Source of the DNA: a virus
Direction: 5' to 3' (one strand)
Virus record (IMG/VR): IMGVR_UViG_3300010885_008486
Span: 1-40,771 of that record
DNA length: 40,771 bases
The position numbers were made by a program, and so were the translations under genes. Numbering within the stretch: the stretch's first letter is position 1; the number at the start of each line of letters is the position of its first letter. This document shows positions 7,814 to 17,283 of the stretch, one piece after another. Below the pieces are notes generated by a model that saw nothing but the letters and a program-made list of their open reading frames with translations, did no database searches and was not told the origin of the DNA.

Positions 7814-8995
7814 ATGTTTAGAATATTTTATGCAGAAAATGATGCAACGTTATATGAATCATCAGAGTACGCAAATACAGGAATCGATGAAATTTTAGAA
7901 ATCGGAAAACGATTAGGTAATGATGGTGTTACATTACAAAAATCTCGAGCAGTATTAAAATTTGATATCAATGAAATTTCAGATGTATTATCAAAATATT
8001 CTGTAGATTTAAGTGATTGTAAATTCGATTTGCAATTATACACAACTAATGCAAAAAATTTACCTTCTGATTTTACTATCGATGCAAAATTGTTAGCACA
8101 ACCATGGAAAAATGGTACTGGGTTTTATTATGATTCTCCAATTACGACAGATGGTATTTGTTGGGCAGACCCATTAACTACATGGGCTTTAGATTCGAAG
8201 TCAGGATCATTGTGGATATCCAGTAGTCAAAATATACAAGTTAATTCATCTTCAATATATGTTTCTGGGTCTGGTAAAGGTGGTAGTTTTTTATATCAAC
8301 CATCCGCTGGGGTGTTTAATATTAATAATTTTAATCAATCATTTTTTATACAACCTGGTTTAAGTACAACTGAGAATTCTACGACTCGCCCAACAGATAT
8401 TAATATTAATGTAACTGATGCAATTAAATTATGGATATCCGGTAGTAATAATAAAACTATACCAAATAATGGATTTTTATTAAAATTATCAGATGCAGAT
8501 GAATTAGATTCTACAATTGCTGGTTATATTAGATATTTTAGTAGAGAAACTCATACAATATATGTTCCTAAACTAACAATGTATTGGGATAACAGCACAT
8601 TTACAACAGGTTCATTAACAGCAGCAGATTTAGAATCATATTCAGTATATACTCATATAAAGCCTACATATAAAGATACAGAAATTGCTAAAATTAGAAT
8701 ATATAGTCGAGATAAATATCCTAGAAAATCTCCTACTAATTTATTTCCATATGAAACTGTAAAATTCTTACCTACTACTACATATTACGCAGTATATGAT
8801 GCTGCTACAGATGAAGCCATAATTCCATATGATAATATTTATAATAAAGTAAGTTGTGATTCTACAAGTAATTTTATTCACGTTGATATGAATGGTTTTA
8901 TGCCAGAGCGTTATTATCGTTTAGAATTTAAAATCGTAGATGGATTCACTGAACAAATTATCGATGATAAAATATATTTTAAAGTAGTTAGATAA
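7814..8995 (+). CDS. Virion structural protein, DNRLRE-like beta-sandwich
   Basis: The 393-residue product begins MFRIFYAENDATLYES, then TGIDEILEIGK and KSRAVLKFDINEIS. It later has the block NNGFLLKLSDADE...YIRYFSRETHTIYVPKL. This spacing (linear cellular-protein-like start, 'SRA.LKFD', 'G.lL+.', 'F.SRE....P.L') is reminiscent of DNRLRE-type beta-sandwich domains. The C-terminal third (from about residue 270) has further beta strands ending YYRLEFKIVDGF. AAAGGAAAT 6-7 bases before ATG supports the start. Position within the baseplate/fibre gene run suggests a peripheral baseplate component. Confidence 0.65.
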   Translation: MFRIFYAENDATLYESSEYANTGIDEILEIGKRLGNDGVTLQKSRAVLKFDINEISDVLSKYSVDLSDCKFDLQLYTTNAKNLPSDFTIDAKLLAQPWKNGTGFYYDSPITTDGICWADPLTTWALDSKSGSLWISSSQNIQVNSSSIYVSGSGKGGSFLYQPSAGVFNINNFNQSFFIQPGLSTTENSTTRPTDININVTDAIKLWISGSNNKTIPNNGFLLKLSDADELDSTIAGYIRYFSRETHTIYVPKLTMYWDNSTFTTGSLTAADLESYSVYTHIKPTYKDTEIAKIRIYSRDKYPRKSPTNLFPYETVKFLPTTTYYAVYDAATDEAIIPYDNIYNKVSCDSTSNFIHVDMNGFMPERYYRLEFKIVDGFTEQIIDDKIYFKVVR

Positions 8996-8996
8996 G

Positions 8997-10022
8997 ATGA
9001 GGACAATTATTAATAATGCTGCAGATGTAGTACGATATCAAAGGCCGTTAACTCAGCCAGATTTTGTAATTGATTACTATGTTAACGGTTTAACATATAC
9101 ATCAAATGATACTACGATATTACCTCGCGACACTGCTGGTAATATTTCAATTGAACCATCATCTAGCAATTTATTAGTTATAGAACCTATAATTGATAAA
9201 GTAACTACTACTTCGGCATTAAAAGTAATAGATACTAGTTTTCAATATTATAAATTTCCAGTTACGACCGTATCTAACGGATCATCAATTGATTTAAATA
9301 TTGCAGATTCTGAAGAAATTTTATATACTGAATTAATATTACCAACAAGTCTAGATTCTAAAAATCAAATAATGGATTTAGATAATATTAATACATCATA
9401 TGAGTCCACGTGGTATTATGGTAGTTACAATTCAAGTGGATTTAAATCTTTGACGTTTACTGGTGGTGTACAACCAAGAGCAAATGGATATACTATAACA
9501 CAAGATGCGATAGATTTATTACGAGAAAAAAATAAAACTTTAAAATTCAAAATACAACTACAATTTTTACCCTACTATACTGGTAGAACAGGTATTATGG
9601 TGCGATTATCTAGAACAAATCCAAAAGCATATCGAAATTTTAAACAAGTAATATTATATTCTGAAGGTAATGTTGGTAATGTTGGTGATACAGTTGAAAA
9701 TCCATATGATTTTAAGCCAAGAAATGAATATCCATATTTTGAACTGGAATACTATGTAGATATGAATGATATAGTTGCTAATGATTACTATGTTATTGAA
9801 GCAGTAGCCGGAAATGAGACATGGTGTTTGAATTCAAATGGTTTTTGGAATATAGAACCAGCAAATATACCGTTATCACCAGGCTATTATGGATCTAGTT
9901 CAGATAGTTTTAAAAATGCAGGAGTATATTATATATCGACTAACACTGTATTACGCGATGCTAATAACAATGATATTGGTAAAAAAACTGTAACAACTAA
10001 TCAAGAATTTGAATTTATCTAA
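8997..10022 (+). CDS. Baseplate-region structural protein of unknown family
   Basis: The 341-residue product is rich in Tyr, Asn, Ser and beta-prone residues, as expected of a virion protein. It has no Cys-rich, coiled-coil or membrane segments. It begins MRTIINNAADVVRYQRPLTQ, with an aromatic middle (ESTWYYGSYNSSGF) and a stretch resembling a jelly roll (KFKIQLQFLPYYTGRTGIMV). It starts one base after the preceding stop and overlaps the next gene by one base (TAATG at 10020-10024), so it is tightly coupled to both. I do not recognise the family; a wedge-peripheral or fibre-network protein is the likeliest role. Confidence 0.6.
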   Translation: MRTIINNAADVVRYQRPLTQPDFVIDYYVNGLTYTSNDTTILPRDTAGNISIEPSSSNLLVIEPIIDKVTTTSALKVIDTSFQYYKFPVTTVSNGSSIDLNIADSEEILYTELILPTSLDSKNQIMDLDNINTSYESTWYYGSYNSSGFKSLTFTGGVQPRANGYTITQDAIDLLREKNKTLKFKIQLQFLPYYTGRTGIMVRLSRTNPKAYRNFKQVILYSEGNVGNVGDTVENPYDFKPRNEYPYFELEYYVDMNDIVANDYYVIEAVAGNETWCLNSNGFWNIEPANIPLSPGYYGSSSDSFKNAGVYYISTNTVLRDANNNDIGKKTVTTNQEFEFI

Positions 10023-13000
10023 TGTTAACACAATATAAAAATATCGATGAAATTAAGACTGCTACAAAGTCAATTTCTGCTACAAGGTTAGAATCATCAA
10101 AATCTAATTTATTATCACATAAAATAGATGTATCATTTTTAAATGATAATACTACTGAAATACATTTTTATTCTGGCGATTCGTGGGTTACTGGCAACCA
10201 TTATGTAAATACAAATAATACTATTCCTGATTATCAGGATATGACATTAAATCGCCGTATACAGTTCCGCGGCGAACCTGTTGCTATAGATTTAAATAAT
10301 GAATTAAATTCATTAAATCTTAAATCAGGTAAATTCACAACAGTAGTTAACTTTTTTAAAAACTTAATTGGTAACTATAATGAACAATATTTACGAATAG
10401 ATGATATATCGCCTGATCGAACTGAAATTAGATTACGTGCAATTGATGATACTAATCCTAAATTTTTAACTGAGATTACTAATTATATTAATACAGTTAA
10501 ACATATTCGAGAACCATTCTTTAAAACATATTTATTAAACTTTAGCCGAAATCAAACGGCTATGTTTGTTAATAGTGTTGTAATTGGTGATTATATATAT
10601 GTTAAATTATATGAACCACTACCATCAAAATATTCTGTTAATTATAAATGTTGGATTGTTGAAGAATTAAAACAACCATATGTTGATCATGTATCGATAG
10701 TATTAGATAAGAGTACAAAACAATTTAAAACATTAGCAAATCCAAATTGGTATGCTTCTGATAAATCTATTATTGCATCTGCCGGTACTGAATTAAAATC
10801 ATGGAATGATTTATTAGGATCATCTGTACAAACATCACAACAAATTGTAGATTCATATTTTTCTGGCAGCTTAGCCGGGATGAATTTGAATATTGATTAT
10901 TCAGATTTTAATAACTTTATATTTTATAGTTCAGCAACAGAACGTGTTGAAAATTTTAAATATAAATTAGAATTACTTGAATTTTATAATTCACAAAGTT
11001 TAACAATATCACAATTATCAGGTAGTGTTGCAACAACGAATGCTTTAGATTATCAAACTAATCGAACTAATTTAATTAGTGGATTTGATACATTTGAACA
11101 ATTTTTATATTATAATTCATCTTCTAAATTAACTACATATGATTTAGAAAAAGAATTTGCAAATGTTGCTGAGTTAACGGGTAGTTATATACAGCCAGTA
11201 CCAAAAATAAATTCATCAATTCCATATACATTATATTCAGTTAATAGCAATGAATTTAAATTATGGTACTCAGAATTATATTCAAATGCAGTTACATATG
11301 ATACATACAATAATAATTCATTAACTAGAGCAATTCCAGAACATATACGTTTTGATGAAAATAACGATCAAATGTTTATTTTTGTTAATATGTTAGGTCA
11401 TCATTATGACATATTATATACATATATCAATAATATGACTCAAATTAATAAACGTGAAGAAAATCCTAAATTAGGTATGCCGAATGAATTATTATATTCA
11501 GTTGCAAAACAATTTGGATGGAATTTACAAAATGGAAATCAATATGCAGATTTATGGCAATACGTATTAGGTACATCAGAAGCGGGTATTCCGTTAACAG
11601 GCTCTAATACAGTTGGAGATCCAAGTGTACCTGGCCGAGATATGACATATACAGTTTGGCGTCGTATTGTTAATAACTTACCATTATTATTAAAATCAAA
11701 AGGTACTAAACGAAGTATACAAGCATTATTATCATGTTATGGTATTCCAAACTCAATGATTAATATCAATGAGTACGGCGGACCTAGATTGGATAGAGTA
11801 CCGATATATGAAAAATTAAATTTTGATTATGCATTAGATTTAATTAATAATCCTGCAGGTAATGTTACTATAAATTATTCTCAATCTATAAATACAGTAG
11901 AGCTGCGTTTCCGAACAGATAACGTGGTTACTAATCCGTTATTACCAAGCACAATGAATTTGTTTTCAGTAGGTAACAACCACGTTACATTAGATTATAC
12001 ACGTGGTACATTAGGTACGATACAGATTAACGGTACTGCATCAGCTGATATTGAGTTATTTGATGGAGGGTGGTTAACTGCGATGTTAAAAACAAATGGT
12101 TCTAATTTAACTGTGGTTGCTAAAAAATCTAAATACGGGAAAATTGTAGCAGCAGTATCGGCATCTGCTACTTCATCATTTAATTTATCTGGATCTGTTA
12201 TTTTAGGTGGAACTAGCACAAGTGCATCTAGATTAAAAGGTCAGTTGCAAGAATTAAGATTGTGGTCTAGTTCAATTGAAGATTCTGCATTTAATAATCA
12301 CGTTAAAGCACCAGCAGCATATGATGGAAATTTAGATGCATACGATGAATTAGTATTTAGATTACCATTAACACAAAAAATTAATCATACTGCAACAGGT
12401 AGTTTATCAGGTGTAGAACCAAACCCGTCTAATATCTCAGCATCTTTTGCTAGTTGGTCAACTTCGACGCCTTATGATTCAATTGAAGAAACATATTACT
12501 ATGATAGCATTTCAGTAGGATCTGGAACATATGACGATAACAAAGTTCGTGTTGAAGAAAATGATCTGGTTGGTACATTGGATATTAAAACTAGAGCAGA
12601 ACGAAGTCAATTTGATAAAGCTCCATTAGACAGCAATAAATTAGGTGTATATTTTTCTCCTCAAACAATGATTGATGAAGATATTATTGCACAATTAGGT
12701 TTTACTAGTTTAGATGATTTTATTGGAGATCCGGGTAATACTGACCCATCTGAATATCCTGCATTAATACAAGAAGCTCAATCATATTGGAAAAAATATG
12801 CTGACAAAAATGATATTAATTCTTATATAAAAATATTTACATTGTTTGATTTGTCATTTTTTAAACAACTCGAACAATTATTACCAGCACGTGTTAATGC
12901 TATAACTGGTATTGTAATACAACCAAATATTTTAGAACGAAACAAAACAGATATTTTACCAACTATATCTAATTTAACTGTTAGTTATGATACATTAATC

Positions 13001-13576
13001 ACAGCAACACAATTAACAGCTTCAGGTGATTATTTAAATTTCCTAGGAACAGTTGATGGTAATATAATGTCTGTTAGTGCAGTGGATGATGATCAGTGGC
13101 AAGTATATTTAACATCGTCAGTTGATGATAGATATAATAGTGTTGAATATTCACATCAATCATTAATCAGATCCGGAAGTGTTTATATAACAGCATCTAC
13201 ACCGTATTGGATGAGTGAAGCTTTATCGCCGACGATTACTGGTAGTATTCTTTCTGAGTTCTCAATAGTTAATGGGACAGAAACATATATTACTAGTTCA
13301 TATGGAAGTGTATATGGTACTGGTTTATATGGATCATCATCATATTCAATGCCAGTTGCGAATTGGATTGGAACAAGATCACAACGACAAGATTATTTAC
13401 CTGCCGGTATTAATAATCAAAGATACAATGGAGCACAAATGACGTCATTAGATTTTAATATTAATTCTGCAGATACAATCGATGGTGGCCCAGTTGTAGA
13501 ATGGACAACTGCAAATGGTAATCAGTTAGTTTACCAAACTCCAAATAACACACAAGGTAGTTTTATAATATTATAA
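10022..13576 (+). CDS. Large baseplate wedge protein, possible gp7/gpI-type with ConA-like domain
   Basis: This is the longest gene in the window (1184 residues). Around residue 560 it has LLLKSKGTKRSIQALLSCYG, the 'KGT...I..LL...G' signature of the P2 gpI / tail_P2_I family. gpI fills the same wedge position as T4 gp7, the partner of gp6. Residues about 620-770 look like a concanavalin/LamG-like insert (VELRFRTDN, LTAMLKTNGSNLTVVAKKS, LKGQLQELRLWSSSIEDSAF). The segment SYWKKYADKNDINSYIKIFT then FFKQLEQLLPARVNAITGIV follows, before a Ser/Tyr-rich tail. T4 gp7 has 1032 residues, so size also fits. The role is inferred; an unrelated baseplate protein is possible. Confidence 0.6.
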   Translation: MLTQYKNIDEIKTATKSISATRLESSKSNLLSHKIDVSFLNDNTTEIHFYSGDSWVTGNHYVNTNNTIPDYQDMTLNRRIQFRGEPVAIDLNNELNSLNLKSGKFTTVVNFFKNLIGNYNEQYLRIDDISPDRTEIRLRAIDDTNPKFLTEITNYINTVKHIREPFFKTYLLNFSRNQTAMFVNSVVIGDYIYVKLYEPLPSKYSVNYKCWIVEELKQPYVDHVSIVLDKSTKQFKTLANPNWYASDKSIIASAGTELKSWNDLLGSSVQTSQQIVDSYFSGSLAGMNLNIDYSDFNNFIFYSSATERVENFKYKLELLEFYNSQSLTISQLSGSVATTNALDYQTNRTNLISGFDTFEQFLYYNSSSKLTTYDLEKEFANVAELTGSYIQPVPKINSSIPYTLYSVNSNEFKLWYSELYSNAVTYDTYNNNSLTRAIPEHIRFDENNDQMFIFVNMLGHHYDILYTYINNMTQINKREENPKLGMPNELLYSVAKQFGWNLQNGNQYADLWQYVLGTSEAGIPLTGSNTVGDPSVPGRDMTYTVWRRIVNNLPLLLKSKGTKRSIQALLSCYGIPNSMININEYGGPRLDRVPIYEKLNFDYALDLINNPAGNVTINYSQSINTVELRFRTDNVVTNPLLPSTMNLFSVGNNHVTLDYTRGTLGTIQINGTASADIELFDGGWLTAMLKTNGSNLTVVAKKSKYGKIVAAVSASATSSFNLSGSVILGGTSTSASRLKGQLQELRLWSSSIEDSAFNNHVKAPAAYDGNLDAYDELVFRLPLTQKINHTATGSLSGVEPNPSNISASFASWSTSTPYDSIEETYYYDSISVGSGTYDDNKVRVEENDLVGTLDIKTRAERSQFDKAPLDSNKLGVYFSPQTMIDEDIIAQLGFTSLDDFIGDPGNTDPSEYPALIQEAQSYWKKYADKNDINSYIKIFTLFDLSFFKQLEQLLPARVNAITGIVIQPNILERNKTDILPTISNLTVSYDTLITATQLTASGDYLNFLGTVDGNIMSVSAVDDDQWQVYLTSSVDDRYNSVEYSHQSLIRSGSVYITASTPYWMSEALSPTITGSILSEFSIVNGTETYITSSYGSVYGTGLYGSSSYSMPVANWIGTRSQRQDYLPAGINNQRYNGAQMTSLDFNINSADTIDGGPVVEWTTANGNQLVYQTPNNTQGSFIIL

Positions 13577-13590
13577 AATTCGATAAATAT

Positions 13591-13602
13591 ATATTTATAT
13601 TA
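13591..13602 (+). promoter_or_regulatory. Candidate late promoter element ATATTTATATTA
   Basis: This copy is 17 bases upstream of the gene at 13620 and is followed by the ribosome-binding site AATAAGG. The preceding bases form TAAATATATATTTA (13584-13597), a perfect 14-base palindrome overlapping the element. Confidence 0.55.
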
Positions 13603-13619
13603 AATAAGGTTAAAAACAT

Positions 13620-14270
13620 ATGGGATATTTAGATAATACAAGCGTAACAATTGATGCTATTTTAACATTAAAAGGACGTGAATTATTAGCAAAAGGTGGT
13701 AACGCTTTTAAAATTACACAATTTGCGGTAGGTGATGATGAAATTGATTATACATTATGGAATCCAGATCATCCATTAGGAACAGCATATTATGGTACTA
13801 TTATAGAAAATATGCCAATAACAGAAGCAATTCCAGATGAAACACAGGCGTTGAAATATAAATTAATTACATTACCAAAACAATCAACAAATATACCTGT
13901 AATAAATGTTGGTAATACTTCGATTACATTAGCAGCACCAGGTAATGCGTCAACTATTACACCTAATACATCGAATTTCCAAGGCGGAAATGCTAATTTA
14001 GGATATACTGCTATTCTATCTGATTCAACGGTAGCAGATTTATTTGTAACTAGAGCATTACAAAATTCAACGTTACCTACGACACCTAGATTCATTGGAG
14101 ATAATGAAGATGCACAAAGTGTAGCAGTAGCTGGATATGAATTCCGTGTTGTTGCAAAAACACAAATGATATCGGATAAAACTGCTACAATTACTATTAT
14201 AGCAAATGAAACTGGTGGTAGTGTTACAATTAATTTAACTGTTAAAAAAGCAACAACTGCAACATTATAA
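13620..14270 (+). CDS. Virion structural protein, marine T4-like type
   Basis: The 216-residue product begins MGYLDNTSVTIDAILTLKGR, followed by ELLAKGGNAFKITQFAVGDDEIDY and HPLGTAYYGTIIENMPITEA. From memory this opening is frequent in virion proteins of marine T4-like phages, where the role is not established. The C-terminal half is an Ig-like beta domain (EFRVVAKTQMISDKTATITI then GSVTINLTVKK). No enzyme motif is seen. AATAAGG lies about 10 bases before ATG. It starts a new unit behind a promoter-like element and is followed 13 bases later by another structural gene. Confidence 0.65.
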   Translation: MGYLDNTSVTIDAILTLKGRELLAKGGNAFKITQFAVGDDEIDYTLWNPDHPLGTAYYGTIIENMPITEAIPDETQALKYKLITLPKQSTNIPVINVGNTSITLAAPGNASTITPNTSNFQGGNANLGYTAILSDSTVADLFVTRALQNSTLPTTPRFIGDNEDAQSVAVAGYEFRVVAKTQMISDKTATITIIANETGGSVTINLTVKKATTATL

Positions 14271-14283
14271 TAGGCAATAAAAC

Positions 14284-15609
14284 ATGATTACAAAAAATTT
14301 AATTAATCGTTTAAAACAATATCCTCGACAAGGTGGAGTACCTCGAGGAACGGCTGCTGCACTGTCGACAGCTAATAGTTTACAAAACGCATCACGTGGA
14401 ACTGCTACTCCATTAACACAACCAGTTGATGATAATGCTACTAGTGCAACAGCAGCAGTAGTAAATGCTCAAGTAATGCAATTAGCTCGCCAAATGGCTG
14501 ATCAAATAATCGCAGATCAACAACAAACGCAAATAACAGCAAGGAGTGGTAGAACATATACTAAATTTGATACTGTTAATGATATTATATCAAACCAAAC
14601 AGAAGTTGTTACTGGTGGATTATGGAGTGATAATGTTGCAAGTTTAACTACATATTTTAGTTCATCCGCACAAACAATATCACAACGTAGATATTATACA
14701 GATGTATATCAATCTAATCCTAGTGCTGATGGTGCAGCTGTACAATTTTCATTAGCATATGGCCATGCATTAGGAAGTGGTTCTGATTCACAAGGTCAAT
14801 TAAATGATTCTCCATCTAGAGCGATTTATTCTCAATATAGACAATTATTATTAGCACCAACAGATTCTCGTTTTACGACAGCTGGTTCTGGTAGTACAGA
14901 TCATATATACGTAGTTAATTTTAAACGTAATAGATTGCGTGAAAGATTAGATGCGGGTAATTTTGAATTACCATTAGTTAGTATTTCATCTAGAGCAACA
15001 AATGCTACAGGTAGTGTTTCGTTAGGTTCTAAATTAATAACTTTAATCGATGATTCAGTTGCAACAACAGGTTCAATTGGACAATCAGGAAGAGTATATA
15101 ATATAGTATCCGGTTCTATAAATGGAGGTGTTTATAATCCGTCCGCACCTATATATTATGGATTAGTATATCCAGATTACGGTACATTGATATTAGATGC
15201 TAAAATGTTAGATCAACAACTAGGATTTAAAACTAATGTTAGTTCTAGTTCAGAAGGTAATAATCATTTTGCTTTATATCATTCAGTTTCAGGATCTGCA
15301 TTATTCACTGATGTTAGCACTAGTGACCCATATGGTTTCTTAGCAAGAAATTCTGAAAAGATTACAAGTACTCATTATTTTGTAAGAATTAAAAATGCAG
15401 AATATAACTTTTCTAATAATCCATCATTTGTAACAGGTAGTGTAGGTCAAATCGCTCAATCAACTTTTATTGGAGATCCTAAAACTTATGTTACAACGGT
15501 TGGTTTATATAATGATTACCAAGAATTATTAGCTGTTGCTAAATTGAGTAAACCATTATTAAAATCATTTTCTAGAGAAGCTCTTATAAGAGTTAAATTA
15601 GATTACTAA
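14284..15609 (+). CDS. Virion structural protein A (shared C-terminal domain)
   Basis: The 441-residue product has a Gly/Ala/Gln-rich N-terminus (about 1-100), then HIYVVNFKRNRLRERLDAGNF (about residue 205), LITLIDDS, RVYNIVSGS and YYGLVYPDYGTLIL. The last 80 residues contain HYFVRIKNAEYNFSNNPSF and YVTTVGLYNDYQELLAVAK then KPLLKSFSREALIRVKLDY. That terminal domain reappears in the next gene (15670), so the two are paralogues. From memory, this architecture is typical of marine T4-like tail or neck structural proteins. Start has only a weak Shine-Dalgarno (TAGG). A hairpin terminator with an embedded promoter element follows the stop. Confidence 0.7.
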   Translation: MITKNLINRLKQYPRQGGVPRGTAAALSTANSLQNASRGTATPLTQPVDDNATSATAAVVNAQVMQLARQMADQIIADQQQTQITARSGRTYTKFDTVNDIISNQTEVVTGGLWSDNVASLTTYFSSSAQTISQRRYYTDVYQSNPSADGAAVQFSLAYGHALGSGSDSQGQLNDSPSRAIYSQYRQLLLAPTDSRFTTAGSGSTDHIYVVNFKRNRLRERLDAGNFELPLVSISSRATNATGSVSLGSKLITLIDDSVATTGSIGQSGRVYNIVSGSINGGVYNPSAPIYYGLVYPDYGTLILDAKMLDQQLGFKTNVSSSSEGNNHFALYHSVSGSALFTDVSTSDPYGFLARNSEKITSTHYFVRIKNAEYNFSNNPSFVTGSVGQIAQSTFIGDPKTYVTTVGLYNDYQELLAVAKLSKPLLKSFSREALIRVKLDY

Positions 15610-15627
15610 AATATCCATTGAATTAAG

Positions 15628-15663
15628 CCCTGCTATATTTATATTAAATGTAGTAGGGTTTTT
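15628..15663 (+). terminator. Hairpin-plus-T-tract terminator with a promoter element in its loop
   Basis: The arms CCCTGCTA (15628-15635) and TAGTAGGG (15651-15658) pair over 8 positions with one G-U and are followed by TTTTT (15659-15663), a rho-independent terminator shape. The 15-base loop contains most of ATATTTATATTA (15635-15646). The 3' arm AGTAGGG is also the only purine-rich segment before the ATG at 15670. Reading through from upstream would terminate or hide the start region; initiating in the loop would do neither. Confidence 0.65.
15635..15646 (+). promoter_or_regulatory. Candidate late promoter element ATATTTATATTA
   Basis: Exact match to the commonest form of the recurrent element, 23 bases before the ATG at 15670 and located in the loop of the hairpin terminator at 15628-15663. 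Confidence 0.55.
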
Positions 15664-15669
15664 ACTGAT

Positions 15670-17283
15670 ATGACAGAATCTAGATTAATAACGACAAACA
15701 ATGAAAATGAATATCTTGGAATTTATCCAACTGTTTTTAAAAAAATAGATAATTCAGATATTTCAATTACACCATTTCAAGTTAATAAATCGTGGACTGT
15801 GTATTCTGGCTCTGCTACTAGTAGTGCACTTCCGTTAAATGCTATATATAGTAATCCAGAAATTTTACCAGCATTAGGATCTGAATTAACATATAATGAT
15901 GCTAGTAATATTAACGGTAGTTTACAAACGGTAACGTATTTTTCAGTGAATCATATGTTTTATAAACATAAAAAAGATCCAATGAAAACATATGGTCCAA
16001 CTGACTTAAATAAAACTCCAAAATATTTATTCGAATCTGCATCTATATTATCATTTCCTCAAGTAAAAATTGGGGAAGGTATTAAGCCTAGTTCATTTAC
16101 AATGATTACTGATAATAACATAGGAGTGTCTGGATTAGCTAGTATTATTTTAAATTTAAAATCAGACCGTTATAGTAATATTTATGATACAGCATTTAAT
16201 ACTAGTTCGATTGTTTCGGGTTGTAAATACTATGAAGGATTCAATGAATATTTCGATTTATCTAGAATCGAATATCAATCAAACAATGTAATATATACCA
16301 CCGGAATTACGACAACTACGGGTGCAAGTTCTAGTATCGGTAAATCTGCGTATTTTAATAACAATGGCTATATTAAAACGGCAGTAGATGGTTTATATAA
16401 CAGAGATACCAATTATGCAATATCATTCTTTATACAGGCTCAAACCGGTAGTACAGACGATCTTATAATCACTAAAGCAAATACTAATATAACTCCACAA
16501 TATCCATTTAAAATTTATATAAGTGGTAGTGCAGGTTCTACGAGAACAATGTATTTTAAAATTGCAGGTAGCACAACATTTACACAACAAATTTCATCAT
16601 CATTTACAGCAGATAATTGGCATCATGTTGTATGTCAAAAATCAGGAAGTGTAATGCAAATGTATGTTGATGCTAATTTAATAACATCAGCTTCTAGTAG
16701 ATTATTAACGGCAAATAATTCTCCATTTACAGCTTCAGCTCGTATTGATAATCAAGAATCAATATCAATTGGTGGGTATAATACATTGACTCAGAATTTT
16801 AGTGGTTATTTAGATGAAATTCGAATTTATAATAAAGCATTAACTAGCACAGAAGTTGGATATTTAGCAGATAGAACCGAAGGTGGTACATTGCTTCAAA
16901 CAAATATTGTTGGAAATGTATTTTCTAAACATGGTTTAGCAGTTATTACATCACCAGATTATAGGTTTAATAATATTTTAACTTCACCATATACTGCTAG
17001 TTATAAAAGTACAAAAACAATTAATGAATTAAGTATATTAACAAAATTAGATGCTGGTGATTTTAATATGTCATTGAATAATTCATTAACTACTGATAAT
17101 GATATAACATATCAATCATTTGTTACTAGTAGTGCATTTTCTCCATATATAACTACAATTGGATTGTATGATGATTCTGGCCAATTATTAGCAATCGGTA
17201 AAGTAGCACAACCAATTAAAAAGAGAAATGATGTTGATATGAATTTTTTAATACGAATTGATTTAGATAAGAATATACAATGA
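15670..17283 (+). CDS. Virion structural protein B with LamG domain (paralogue of 14284 gene)
   Basis: The 537-residue product has three parts. The N-terminal part (about 1-150) includes VNHMFYKHKKDPMKTYGPTD. Residues about 225-405 are a LamG jelly roll: YAISFFIQAQTGSTDDLIIT, NWHHVVCQKSGSVMQMYVDA, SISIGGYNTLTQNFSGYLDE and IRIYNKALTSTEVGYLAD. The C-terminal 85 residues (DAGDFNMSLNNSL, YITTIGLYDDSGQLLAIGKV, LIRIDLDK) repeat the terminal domain of the preceding gene. The gene therefore probably arose by duplication plus LamG acquisition. It overlaps the kinase-like gene by four bases (ATGA at 17280-17283). A glycan-binding appendage is the likely role. Confidence 0.75.
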   Translation: MTESRLITTNNENEYLGIYPTVFKKIDNSDISITPFQVNKSWTVYSGSATSSALPLNAIYSNPEILPALGSELTYNDASNINGSLQTVTYFSVNHMFYKHKKDPMKTYGPTDLNKTPKYLFESASILSFPQVKIGEGIKPSSFTMITDNNIGVSGLASIILNLKSDRYSNIYDTAFNTSSIVSGCKYYEGFNEYFDLSRIEYQSNNVIYTTGITTTTGASSSIGKSAYFNNNGYIKTAVDGLYNRDTNYAISFFIQAQTGSTDDLIITKANTNITPQYPFKIYISGSAGSTRTMYFKIAGSTTFTQQISSSFTADNWHHVVCQKSGSVMQMYVDANLITSASSRLLTANNSPFTASARIDNQESISIGGYNTLTQNFSGYLDEIRIYNKALTSTEVGYLADRTEGGTLLQTNIVGNVFSKHGLAVITSPDYRFNNILTSPYTASYKSTKTINELSILTKLDAGDFNMSLNNSLTTDNDITYQSFVTSSAFSPYITTIGLYDDSGQLLAIGKVAQPIKKRNDVDMNFLIRIDLDKNIQ

